Below are positions 11,524 to 22,642 of a stretch of 64,000 nucleotides of DNA, one piece after another (the first letter of the stretch is position 1; each line of letters begins with the position of its first letter). Below the pieces are notes generated by a model, which was not told the DNA's origin, did not search any database, and saw nothing but the letters and a program-made list of their open reading frames with translations. Source of the DNA: Daphnia carinata (lineage: Eukaryota > Arthropoda > Branchiopoda > Diplostraca > Daphniidae); contig NC_081339.1 of the NCBI RefSeq assembly GCF_022539665.2, positions 4,210,517 through 4,274,516 of the forward strand, in the 5' to 3' direction. The position numbers were made by a program, and so were the translations under genes.

Positions 11524-11860
11524 TTAACCCGATGGCTGCCACGCCATGCAACCCGTAGGTTGCTTAAACTACACTCGCTACACGTCGAGTCGGAAGGATC
11601 CCCGACCAAGGTGGGGCTTGTCCGAAGACAAGCCCGGGCTGGCACGGTGAAAGAGTCCATTCTGGGAATGCACACCCCAGGATATCTCTCACCGTGCCGA
11701 CAAAGAGAAGTCCCTAATGGTGCATTGCCTAGCGCCTAATGGCATAAAGCCATTAGGCGCAATGGCGACTGTTCCCCCCATGGCCATGAGGAGAACAGCG
11801 CCCAAGTCCCTACATCTACAAAAAAAATGGGACCAAACGGCGTGGCAGCCAACGGGTTAA
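11524..11860. mobile_element. piggyBac-type MITE with TTAA target-site duplication
   Basis: The element at 11528-11856 (329 bp) is bounded by TTAA on both sides (11524-11527 and 11857-11860). Its ends are inverted repeats: CCCGATGGCTGCCACGCC at the left and GGCGTGGCAGCCAACGGG at the right, 18 bp with one mismatch. TTAA target duplication and CCC at the tip are the hallmarks of the piggyBac superfamily. Inside are three hairpins: GGGCTTGTC/GACAAGCCC (about 11612-11634), GCACGGTGA/TCACCGTGC, and the perfect GCGCCTAATGGC/GCCATTAGGCGC. No transposase is encoded, so it would need an enzyme supplied in trans. Confidence 0.85.
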
Positions 11861-11984
11861 CTTAAATACTAGACACATTATACACTACAAAATAAAACAA
11901 TACCACGGAGACGATCCACGATGAACTCCCTCCATCGCCGTGGGATATTTGATGAGCCGCTCCCTATTGTAACCGACTTTTTGT

Positions 11985-12325
11985 GAATGGTGAAGGCGAT
12001 GGCGAAGGCAAATTGCGGTGATGTCGATGGCAAAGACAAAGACAAGGTAGGCGATAGCGATGGCAGAGACGAAGAAGGCGATGGCGAAGACGGCGATGGC
12101 AATGGCGAAGACGGCGATGGCGAAGGCGGCGATGGCGATGGCGAAGGCGGCGATGGCGATGGCGAAGGCGGCGATGGCGATGGCGATGGCGAAGGCGGCG
12201 ATGGCGATGGCGAAGGCGGCGATGGCGATGGCGAAGGCGGCGATGGCGATGGCGAAGGCGGCGATGGCGAAGGCGGCGATGGCGATGGCGAAGATGGTGA
12301 TGGTGGTGGCGAAGGCAAAGGCAAA
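11985..12325. repeat. GGCGAT/GGCGAA minisatellite
   Basis: The stretch is built from hexamers GGCGAT and GGCGAA, mostly in an 18-bp unit of two GGCGAT and one GGCGAA. Because the unit is a multiple of three, several frames stay open on both strands, giving Asp-Gly-Glu-Gly, Met-Ala-Lys-Ala, Pro-Ser and Ala-Ile-Ala-Phe repeats. These frames lack other coding evidence, so I treat them as by-products of the repeat. Confidence 0.9.
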
Positions 12326-12379
12326 GACGGCGTTAAGAAGATGACGAGCCCACGACGTAGTGGAAGACAACGATGAAAC

Positions 12380-15180
12380 GACTATCAGGACTTTCTTTTT
12401 TATTGACCCTACGTAAATGTAACAGATGTAAAGAAATTAGATAAAAGAACAACATAAGAATTTAATACAAGAGATGGAAGAATAATTATGGTTCGCGAGG
12501 ATTTTTAAAAATAATACAAGTTAAAATACGAAAACTAGCTCGAGTAATTTCCCGGGATTACTGGGACCATAATATGAAACTGACTGAAGGCAGGGAATGC
12601 TACTTCTGAAAAGTAGTCTTTCATTCAAAAGAAACCTTTCGCTAAATGCTTATCAAACATTCCATATCTTCAGTCTTCCTTCAACAAGAGCTTGTCACAA
12701 ACAGTTGTCACTAAGCTTTGTTAGTTGAACGTAGATTCAAGAAGTTCCAACAAACAAATATTTAGTACAACATTAGTCACAATATTGAATACAAACTTGA
12801 AAAGGTAAATGAACTGTTTAGTTTACTAGATATATAGATGAAAAAGGCAGATATGTTCAATACTGATATCTCAGCTAGTGTGCTCAAACTTGAAACAGTT
12901 CAGCCAATCCTTTTAATTCTACTCACGATTCAATTCTACAGACTCACTGCTAAAAAATACTCAAGCACAAATTTTCCAATAATATTTCTGCTATGCTCTG
13001 AAGGAGAACTTGGAGACATTTTACCCCAGAAAAATCAGATGACTGCATTTTCCAATGCACCAGCTGAGCCTTGACTTGCTTACTATCTACGTTCAACTTA
13101 TCATTGCTAGTTTACATAAGAGGCTTCCAGCTTCCTAATTCTAACAATAAAGCAAAATATTAACGCCTGGACAAAAATAATGATCGTATATCACTTACTT
13201 GTTGATGTAAATGCACAAAAGAGTAGAAAAACTCAAAATAACTACAGAGCAAAAATGATAGCATGTTTTCCTGGCTAATGGTGGACATGACAGACGACAG
13301 TAGCGCTCAAGCTTTTGGGTTTTGATGCACAGCAACCAAGGTTTTAACTCTTCATACGATAGGCATCTGGAATTTCATATACACTTGGAGTGATTGATTA
13401 GATTTTTAATTTAGGGTTCTTTACAGTTTATATGCAAATTTTCCGGAAGTGTGTCGGACGTAACGAAGAACTACAGAACTGCTAAGCACACAACGAAAGA
13501 ATTCAGAGATTTATAACACCCATAAAATTTGGGAAAGCGAATTATTTTGATTACAAAAAAAAATGAAATTGGATTTTGGCCCAATATGCGAAGTTTTTTG
13601 TAGTTTCTCCTGGCACACGAATCTACTCCAAATCGTGTGAGAAACCCGTATACTGTGTGTTTGCTTAGGCGAAAGTAAGGACTGAACTAAAACTTTTTAA
13701 AATTTTTCTGCTGTATTCTTTCAAGTGTATGATGAGCAAGTTAAACAATATTGTCTCAAACCAAACATGTTTTAAACTTTTATTCTTCTTCAGTCACGGC
13801 AGATAAAATCACTGTTTCCTTCCATTAAATATATCTTTAGTTTCAATTAAATGAAATGGATTGGACTTTCACCATTTTGCCTACAAAAGCACTCAATATG
13901 TTTACTCTATCATCTTCAGATAGTCTCTTTTTCTTTCGCAGGCCATCTAAGTTAGTCAGTCATTTTCACTAGACCTGCAAAAACACAGTATTAATACTTG
14001 ACATACCTTAAAAATGAAGTGTCGAGTTTATATGATAACATAGGTTTTCCAAAAAAAAATAATCTTCAGCATGCTAACAGATAAATTTTGATTGCACTGA
14101 ACTTTTACTTTTGAGAACCTAAATCTTCTATAACTTGTGGTTTCTTTTCTGGTACATATTCTTCCTTAAGTCTTCATGGTGATTTCATCGGTAACACGGG
14201 TACAACAATTCAAAATAAACACTACTAGTTCATAGCAAGGCAAGAAGTTGACTAACATGTTACACTGGACCAGAACTCACCAATCTCTTCATGACTGGTA
14301 GAACACTGTAATGATTTAAGCTCAGTAATTTTCATAACACTTTTGAAAACGAGACAATACTCACCTGGCAAAAAGGTAACAATTAAGTACCTACATGGAC
14401 CAGTTTGCAGGATAATAACTTGCATTTATTTTGTGGTGCAACGATGGAATCTTTTTCTGTCAATGTCACCATTTCCCATGTTATAAGCATTAATGCTGTA
14501 CCTGTAAGACATTTTTAAAGTACCATCATTATTTGAACATGGAATGAAATTTTTCTTCCTTGCCTTACGTTCAGAATCAGCAGAAACCATGAAAAACCTC
14601 ATAGCAAGGTCACATGGCAAAGTTACCCAATGAATGAACACAGGCTATCAAACTGCCATCTGACTTATCCATAGACATCCTGCTTGGCACCAAATTTATG
14701 AACTATCAAATAGCATAGCAATTCAAGAAATATTTTAATTATACATTTAACATAATTCTGTTTACATTACCAAACACCTACAGGTAATCCAAACCCTGAA
14801 AAACCTTTATGATGTGGCCTTTTTCAACAGAAAAACTGGAGGTCAAAGTGGTTCAATTTAAATTCTAGATAGGTTCTGAAACAAAAAGAAATGCGATTAG
14901 ATAACCCACACGATTCTTGGGAGCTAAGCATTCTTACAGTAATACATACAGTGTAAAGTACAACCTTTCGAGCACGAGAAAACTTTCATGCTTAATCATG
15001 GGAGTGTAAAACGTGTATGCTGCCATGATGTGCGTCTCTTGTGGAGTTCTGGTATAAACCACCACATTTTTGCTGCTGTGTGCAACTTGCAACTTGGCTC
15101 CACTGAGCACTGACACGAACGAAAAAGTAGGCGGAGCATCTCTTTCTATCTAGGCGTTGCCAACATTGATGACGCTGAAT
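12380..15180. other. No protein gene seen; possible minus-strand noncoding transcript
   Basis: The longest frames are short and unlike known proteins (for example 78 codons at 12838-13074). On the minus strand several good donor-like sites occur (near 13195, 14270 and 14362, each reading GTAAGT or GTGAGT), and a GC-richer stretch at 15050-15170 could be a promoter or first exon. This would suit a spliced noncoding RNA, but I cannot define exons. Confidence 0.2.
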
Positions 15181-15907
15181 ATTTTATTTATCACTTACTA
15201 GTTGTTCTTTATATTTACGTGAACAACAAAATGCCTATTATCTTTCAATATTTATTTCATTTTTTGGATTACCATTTACCTAAGTACAATGTGTTTTCGT
15301 TAAGAAAAGTCGGGACGTACCTTAATGACTGGGAATGTGGATTGTCAGTAGATGGCAGCGCATCTCTAATGAAAATGAGAGACGATATAATATGGATGAA
15401 TTTTGGATTACCTGAATTTTGGCCATCTTGAAACGTTCGACATAGTTACTTCCTACAGACTGAAAATTAAACAACAAAGAAACAATAATAAGAATACAAT
15501 TGATTTGTTAAAATAAGCGACATACTGCAATGTTGTCCCCCCAAAGCCTCCTGAATCATAAATTTGATGTCATGTTCAGGAAGGAAAACATTCTGGATAG
15601 TTTACAACTTCCCAATCGATCAAACTGGTTACCAAGTGCCGTTGCCCCTAGAACTGCTACTGGGCAGCGATGAGTTTATTTGTTATTTCGTTACCTTCCA
15701 TCCCCCCACGAGCTTATTGGTTGGGTTCCCGACCAACTGCTTGTATAATTTTTTAAACTTGCAAAGGCAAAACGCAAACGTGTAACGCCTACATCGTGCA
15801 ATCATCGTGTACTCAGTGACCTTTTCAAGTTCTTAAATTGATAGAATAGTTGCAAGACACGCAGAGCTGGCGGGATAAAAACCGCCGGGTTTCCAACATA
15901 CCTCACT
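15181..15907. other. Stretch without recognised gene upstream of DNAL1
   Basis: Two frames of 70 and 73 codons (15219-15431 and 15564-15785, plus strand) show no family similarity that I can see. The segment probably contains the promoter and 5' leader of the DNAL1 gene that follows, perhaps with a noncoding first exon. Confidence 0.3.
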
Positions 15908-15919
15908 ATGTGGAACGCC

Positions 15920-16945
15920 ATGTCGATGAAAGAAGCAGTGAAACAATGGGAGGCCCACACCCAGCAAAAGATCTCCACAGCAGTCGAAATTAAGCTGATA
16001 GGCATCTGTCCGTCACTCGACAAGATGGATACAGTGATGCTATCATTCATTACCTGCGAGTAAGTACTTATGAATAACAATTAGAAATTAAAACTTGTAC
16101 GGAATTTAATTACTCTGTCATCTAGAAAATTATCTTTGTCGTCCAATAACATCGAACGAATCGCCAATCTGGGCAGCATGAAACACCTAAAGATCTTGTC
16201 ATTGGGTCGAAACAGCATCAAATCCATCTCTGGCATAGTATTTGTTATTAAAAAGCTTGAAATTTCTGAAACATATTAAATCGTTGGTACCTTTTCTGTA
16301 GGAAGCTGTCAGCGAGACGCTGGAAGAATTATGGATCAGTTACAACCAAATCGAGAAGCTCAAAGGTATCGGAGTGATGAAGAAGTTGCGCGTGCTGACC
16401 ATGTCCAATAACTTGGTTCGCGAATGGGCCGAATTCATGAGGCTGGCCGAGGTGCCTAACCTTAAAGAGCTAGTTTTCGTTGGTACGTTTTCCATAAAAA
16501 CAATTGACGAACGACTTTGGAACTGATTTCTTCGAGTGTTGCAGGCAATCCGCTAGAGGAGCGATGTACCAGCGAGGGTGTTTGGCGTTCAGAGGTCGTC
16601 AGACGACTGCCCAATTTAGCCAAACTTGACGGCCAGCAATGCATGGAAACGGAGGTGAACTTGTCGGATGCTCAAACCGAATTACGACCTACGTCTGCCG
16701 AAAGCGAAGACAATGAAGAGGGTGACGCGAGGAAATTCAAGAACTCGGGTGACGAGGAAGAAGAAAATGAAGAAGAGGAAGATGAAGATGAAGTCGAAGA
16801 GGAAGAAGAAGGCGACGAAGAGGAAACGCAAGAAGAAAATCCAGAGAACTGCATTGAACCGCAAATGGAGTTGAGCGTGACTAGTAACCCAGTCACGCAC
16901 TGCCTTGAACCAGTGACCGAAGAAATCGGCCTCAAAGAAGAGTAA
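15920..16945 (+). CDS. DNAL1: Dynein light chain 1, axonemal (DNAL1/LC1), with acidic tail
   Basis: LC1 is a leucine-rich-repeat protein that binds the motor domain of an outer-arm axonemal dynein heavy chain in cilia and flagella. Exons are 15920-16059, 16126-16237, 16302-16482 and 16545-16945, total 834 nt, 277 residues. Landmarks are [11 protein letters not shown] at the start, then [54 protein letters not shown] and LVFVGNPLEE, which together cover almost the whole usual protein of about 190 residues. After LPNLAKLDG the protein runs on for about 100 residues with a Glu/Asp-rich tract (about residues 200-245). An upstream in-frame ATG at 15908 would add MWNA. The last codons GAAGAG|TAAG also look like a donor (GA|GTAAGT), so a further exon is possible; the TAA stop at 16943 is the simpler reading. 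AATAAA follows at 17017-17022. Confidence 0.9.
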
Positions 16946-19572
16946 GTAACATTTTTCTTTTTTTTTTTATTTTGTATGGATGTCTTTGGCTTTAATTCTT
17001 TTGAGCGAAGAAGAAGAATAAAAAGAAAGCGATTGTTGGAATTAAACTAATCACACACCGTGTTATATTATAATTCAACAGCAACAACGATAGTATAAAG
17101 AATTGAAGAAAAAAAAACTGGCGCTGTCATGGCAACGGCACGCACACGCACACACACTGATGGATATAAAAAAAGGAGGAGAATGATATAAGAGAGGGCA
17201 GTACAGCGTTCAGGGCAAATTGTGTAAAAGAGTCAAAGAGAGAAAAAAAAAAAAGACCTAATACAAATAGACGAGGGAATTTGCAAACTGTTTTCTTTTA
17301 AATAAAAACCCAAACCGCGAAAAATAAAAATGAAATCAGCAAAAAAAAAATATTAAATCGGATTACATTGTGAATCGAGAGGAGGTCTGTTTTTTCTTTT
17401 TTTTTTGTATACAAATATCTTTCGTCAACTAGAATTATCAGATGGTTTCTAATTTTGGTGGGTGCGTAGTTGATTGAACGCTTCATTTGCATAATTGTGG
17501 CGGTCAGGGTGTAGGAGAGTGATGGCAAAAATCACGCCACGTTTTTGCTTTTGCTTTTGCTGTACACTATCTACATGGCACACACTCTTTGCTCCGTTTG
17601 GTACATGGGGGGAAAAAACCCAGAAATGAAAGGAAAAACAAAACAGAAATTCACACGCACCAAAAGTGAGAAAAATCGATAAACACAAAAAAAAAAAAAA
17701 ATTAAATTAAAACAATTTTGAATGACGTGTGGGTGACAAAAAAGACTCTTGAGGCTACGCAATCACGCACACTCACGCTCTAGAAATAGTAAGAAGAAAG
17801 TAAAATTTCCGTCAAAAATAAAAACGATTCCAAACGGTGAAATGTAGTAATCAAAAGAACATCAATGATTTCAATTCTTTACAATTATTACTTATTATTT
17901 TCTTATTAATATTATTATTATTATTATTAGAATTATTATTTCTTCGTACCGGTTTGCGTTTTTCATTGCCCTCACGCTAACAAGTTCAATATGTGCGAAT
18001 GCGTCAAATAAAATTTCAACAAAAAAAAAAAATTCATCCGCCGATCGAGGTAAGAATTTTTTCTTTTAAGACGTGAGATTAAAGAGAGAAAACAAAGATT
18101 TGTTTAAAAAATAGATTAATAAATTGAGTGCCAATCATAATCGGATTGAAGTATGGTCACATAAAATATATTATTGTTATTATTTCCAAAAAAAAAAAAA
18201 AAACAAGCTAAATTATTGATATATTGGTCACGGGGATTTTCTTTTTTCTCTCTTTCATAAAAAAAAAAATCCCTTCCCTTTTTATTGTTTTGTGTTTACG
18301 TCACTATGACGGTGATTTCTACATCTCACGGGTATCTCCGCATTTGTCAAACAAATTTTAAAAAAAAAAAGATTAGCATTAAGTTTTACTGCGTACATCG
18401 TAAAAAGACGCTTTCGCTTTCGAGATTGGCTTGTTGAATCACGAAAAAAAAACGAACACTGGGATAGGTGCTGATACATTCACGTTGGCTTTGCACGCAC
18501 CGGCGTTATGCTTTTGACTGTGTCGTGATGACTGACTGACGTAAAAAAAAAATGTTGTCTAGCATCTGACATAACAAAGCTATAGGTACTTCTAATATAA
18601 AAAATTCACGATAGATATAAAAAAAAAGAAAAATTCTTTGCCAATACCGTGGGTTTGAGTGGTGGCATTCACGTTCACGCACAACGAATTTCGTTTTGCA
18701 GTTTCACAAAACTATAACGAGAAGAGCAGGCCAGGTAAAGGTTCAATTTGAAAAATTCTGGATGGCTGATGAGCAGTGAAATCGATTAATCTAAATCGAT
18801 GTTACTCTTTTACCCATTTGAAAGAGGAGTGAGGAGGAGCAGGGCTTTTAAGATGGTGATTGCACACGCACGGGGGCGAAAAACGTTGTGCCCGTCGAAC
18901 AAAAGACGCACGCACACGAAGAAGAAAACAAAAACAAAAAGTGTACCTACAAAAAATCGCCACCTCAACCAACCAGCAAGGCGGAAATCGATTCTAGTCG
19001 TGAAAATATAGAGTGTTTATATAATATATATATAGGTCTATATCTTAAAAAGTTAAAAAAAAAAAGGGGGGGGGGGGCGAATTTTGAATTGATAATCAAC
19101 AAGATCACGCTGAAACAGTTTGAATGATGAAAGCCAAACAAAACGAAAAAAAAACAAACATTGAAAACAAACAAAAATCAATCCTTTTTGTTTGTTTGAT
19201 TTAAAAAAGGTGGGAGGAGATTAGGGTGTGTGTGAGGGAGGGTCAAACCCTAAAACTGAAAAAGGCACTGCCCGTTTCGTCGCGGTACTTGGTGTGAGAA
19301 ACTTATACATACAGAATCGTAAGAGCATTTGTTTTTTAAAAGAGATAACATCAATCATTTTTTTTTAAAGATTTAAAAAAAAAAAAAAGATTGTTTGAGC
19401 TTCTGATTAAATGGGAAGCTGACTTTCTGGAGGGGTAGGGCGGGGGGCTTAGCGTGATTTACATAATGATTTGAGTTACCTAACTTTGCCTTTGTGTGTT
19501 TTCCTTTATTTTTTTTTTATTTTTTTTTTGGTCCGCCGCGGCTTAGATGAAAAAGCGCAAGACAGATTTGTT
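16946..19572. other. AT-rich noncoding stretch between convergent genes
   Basis: This holds the 3' flanks of DNAL1 (AATAAA at 17017-17022) and of the minus-strand zinc-finger gene (TTTATT, i.e. AATAAA on the minus strand, at 19505-19510). The rest is rich in A and T runs, with an ATT repeat near 17905-17940 and a G run at 19066-19077. Open frames here are low-complexity and I see no gene. Confidence 0.6.
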
Positions 19573-20453
19573 TCAAAAGAGACTCTGCGACGGCAGGAAG
19601 GGCGACGGAAGCGAGCAGGAGGTGGATGAGAGCGACGAGTGCGAAGTGGTGGAGACGGGCGACGCCGGAGTTAGAGCTCCTCCGCCTGCTAGCGATGGCG
19701 ATTTGTGATGATGAACGTGATGATGATGATGATGAGGACTCTTGCGATTTTTATTACTCGCAAGTGACGAGCAATTATCTTGTCCGTTGGCCGACGTCGA
19801 GGCCGCCGCCGCAGCGGCCGCTGCTGCCGTCGAAGCCGATTTGTGCGTCTTCATATGGGCGCTCCGGCTCTTGACTTTGTCAAACACCCTGCAATCATAA
19901 AATGAAAAATTTGAATCAATCATTTTCAAATGAACATTAGTGCGACGGCTTACTTGTGACACACTGAACACGGATACAATTTATCGGCCAGGGAGATTGA
20001 AGGCGAAGCGTTAGATTGATGGCCTTGATAGCGTCGCGCAGTCGCTCGATTACTGGAAATCTGCAAACGCATTCAAAAATTCACATCTCAACTCTCTCTA
20101 CACACACAAATGTCTAATAATAATTATCGAAATCACGCCAAATCAAATAAATGATTAGTAATTGGCCGTCATGTGATGCCTGTTAAAGTGCTCACGTTCA
20201 AACTCTCTTGTGCGCGTCATAAGAATTAATGAGAAAAACGGGAAGGGGTTAGAGGGTTGTCGTGATGTGGAACAAATCAGCTCACCGCAGGGCAGTCGGC
20301 AAACTCACAGGAGGAGAGCAGCAACATAGAGGGCGAAGAGGAAGTGGAGCAGTCTTGCGATGCGGCCGTCGCCACGACAGACGTTTGCGTTAGGCTAATC
20401 AGATCATTTTCGCTGCATCCAACGTCACGCCAATCGCAAAGACTAGTCTCATC

Positions 20454-20489
<36 letters not shown>

Positions 20490-22603
20490 CAATTTAAACA
20501 TATAAAATAAATGATTTGAAATGACGTGTTACCATCAGACTAGGACTGCATGATTGAGGGGCGGCTGTCGATCCGCCGACCATGGAACGCTTAATTGAAG
20601 CGTACTCTTGAGGCCGGCACACTTTCTTCCAGAGGTAATAAAATTGGACGCACTGGCTGGCCGTTTTCGACGGTAACTAAATACACACACGAAATTCATT
20701 TAAAATAAAGAAAGAAATACAAAAGGCACGTGATTGAGCTTACGTGTTGAGCAACTTGGGGGAAATCCTTGCCGTGTTGGAGCAAAGCGCCGTGAAAGAC
20801 GGCCATCTCTTCGGGCGTCCACTTATTGAGAACGTGATGGCTGGGTGATTGAGTCAGCAAGTGCAATTTGGCAGCTTGGATATCGCCGTGAAAGTGGGTC
20901 ACGACGGCCAGTACCTCTTCTTCGCTGCGTTTCGGTCCCGGCAAGGCGGGCGAACGCGACCAGGCCAGCAGACGGCCAAGCTCGGTAGATTGGCCTGCGG
21001 CTAAATTTGCGCTCCAGCAGAGGACGGCCGACTCCTTCTCTTTGTTGGCCTCTTTCTTCTTGCAACGAGGCAACGCCGCGCACTGGTGGTCCTTGCCGAC
21101 GCGGACGCGGCTCTTCTGGCGCCCCCCGCTCGCCGCACAGCTGGACGGGACTTGTGGCGGACTCACCACTTTGTCCCTGACTAGATTCCAATAAAGTCCG
21201 GCTCCGTTGCGTTTCGGATTCAACATGAGGCAATGACGGCCGGCCGCCGAACTCGTCAAATTCATGGCGCTGTAAAACTGGCCGTCGTCTTTCCCTCCGC
21301 TATTGCCCTTGCCCAGCATCAACACGTCATCGGCATCGTCGCTGCGCTTGTTGCACTTCTTGCCCGTCACGGCCATCGTCTTGCGTTTTTTAACATCGCC
21401 CGTCTCAGCGTCGGTGGCGTTGCTCTTCTTGGCTCTCGACGGCCGGCTCTTCTTCACCTTGACGGGCTTGAGCAGTACGGGCGACGATTGCTGCTGTTGA
21501 TCCATCTGGTCCGACGGCTGCTCTTGTTCCTGGATCAGCTGCGGAAGAGCCTCAGTGGCGACGGCCGTCAAATCGGCCGCGTGGTCCCAGCCGCCTCCTC
21601 CGCCACCGCTCTCCATGTTGTACAAAACGCTGTTGGCGCAGTCGATCATGAAATTGCTTTGATTGTGGGCCGAGAAACCCGACGTGGAATAGAATCCGAC
21701 AGCGTCCTGTTGTTGTTGTTGAGGCTGGAAGCGCTGCATGTGCGGAAGAGAGGAGCACGTGACGGATGGACTGACGGGCGATGGCGAGGGCGTGTACGGC
21801 GAAGCATCGACGCCCGGCATCAACATCGACTGATATCCTCCTCCGCCACCGGAGCACGTATCGACGCTGCTGCTGTTGTGCGTGTAATCCGGCTGATGGC
21901 CATGTTGCTGGTACTGATGCTGGACGTAATGCTGCGGCGAGCAGAGCGACGATAGCGGCGTCGATGGCGACGGATCGAAGCCGAAGGCGGCGCTCACCAG
22001 TCCAGCAACGACACCTACACTCGTCTCGTGCTGGTGGTAGACGTAGCCTCCGTCAGAGTGATGCTGAAATCCGCTTCCGGCATCGTGTCCGTACATGCCG
22101 GACGAATCGACCACGACCGACTCGTTGACGTGATCTGCGGCGCTGCTGGCCAAATATTGCGACAGGTCAGAGTACTGCCCGACACCATTTTGGCCGTGCT
22201 GTTGCTGATTGTGATTGCCACCGCCGTTGCCGCTGTCCATGTACGATTGCAAATCCAAGCTGCTAATATCCGACAGCAGCGCCGAAGCGGCAGCCGCCGA
22301 AACCTGGAAAATGTATCTCTACGTTAATAAACTTAAACAATGTTCGAAATTCCAGCAATGTTACAACGAACCTGATGGAAAACGGAATCGTCCAGCAGAG
22401 GGACTTCGCTTAGAGCAGACGACGATGAAGAGGATGTCGAGAAGAAATTTTCACCGTGATGATTGTGGTGGTGGTGATGATGGTGATGATGCAAATTGTG
22501 CAATCCGGAAGCGCCTTCGTTACTTGCCGGATCGTCATCAGGTATGGCATCCATATCACCTTCCAAGGCCCTGTGCAGGCTGACTGGGCTCAGGGCTAAA
22601 AGT

Positions 22604-22642
<39 letters not shown>

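Noticed and set aside
11878-12376. Long frames on both strands over the minisatellite (up to 161 codons)
   Set aside because: They arise from an 18-bp repeat whose length is a multiple of three; no non-repetitive domain or splice support.
16668-16935. Lys/Arg-rich and Ser/Phe-rich frames overlapping the DNAL1 tail
   Set aside because: Frame-shifted readings of the GAA/GAG-rich tract that codes for the acidic tail.
21233-21955. A 240-codon plus-strand frame opposite the zinc-finger gene
   Set aside because: Shadow of exon 8 of the minus-strand gene, whose frame carries ELM2 and SANT motifs.
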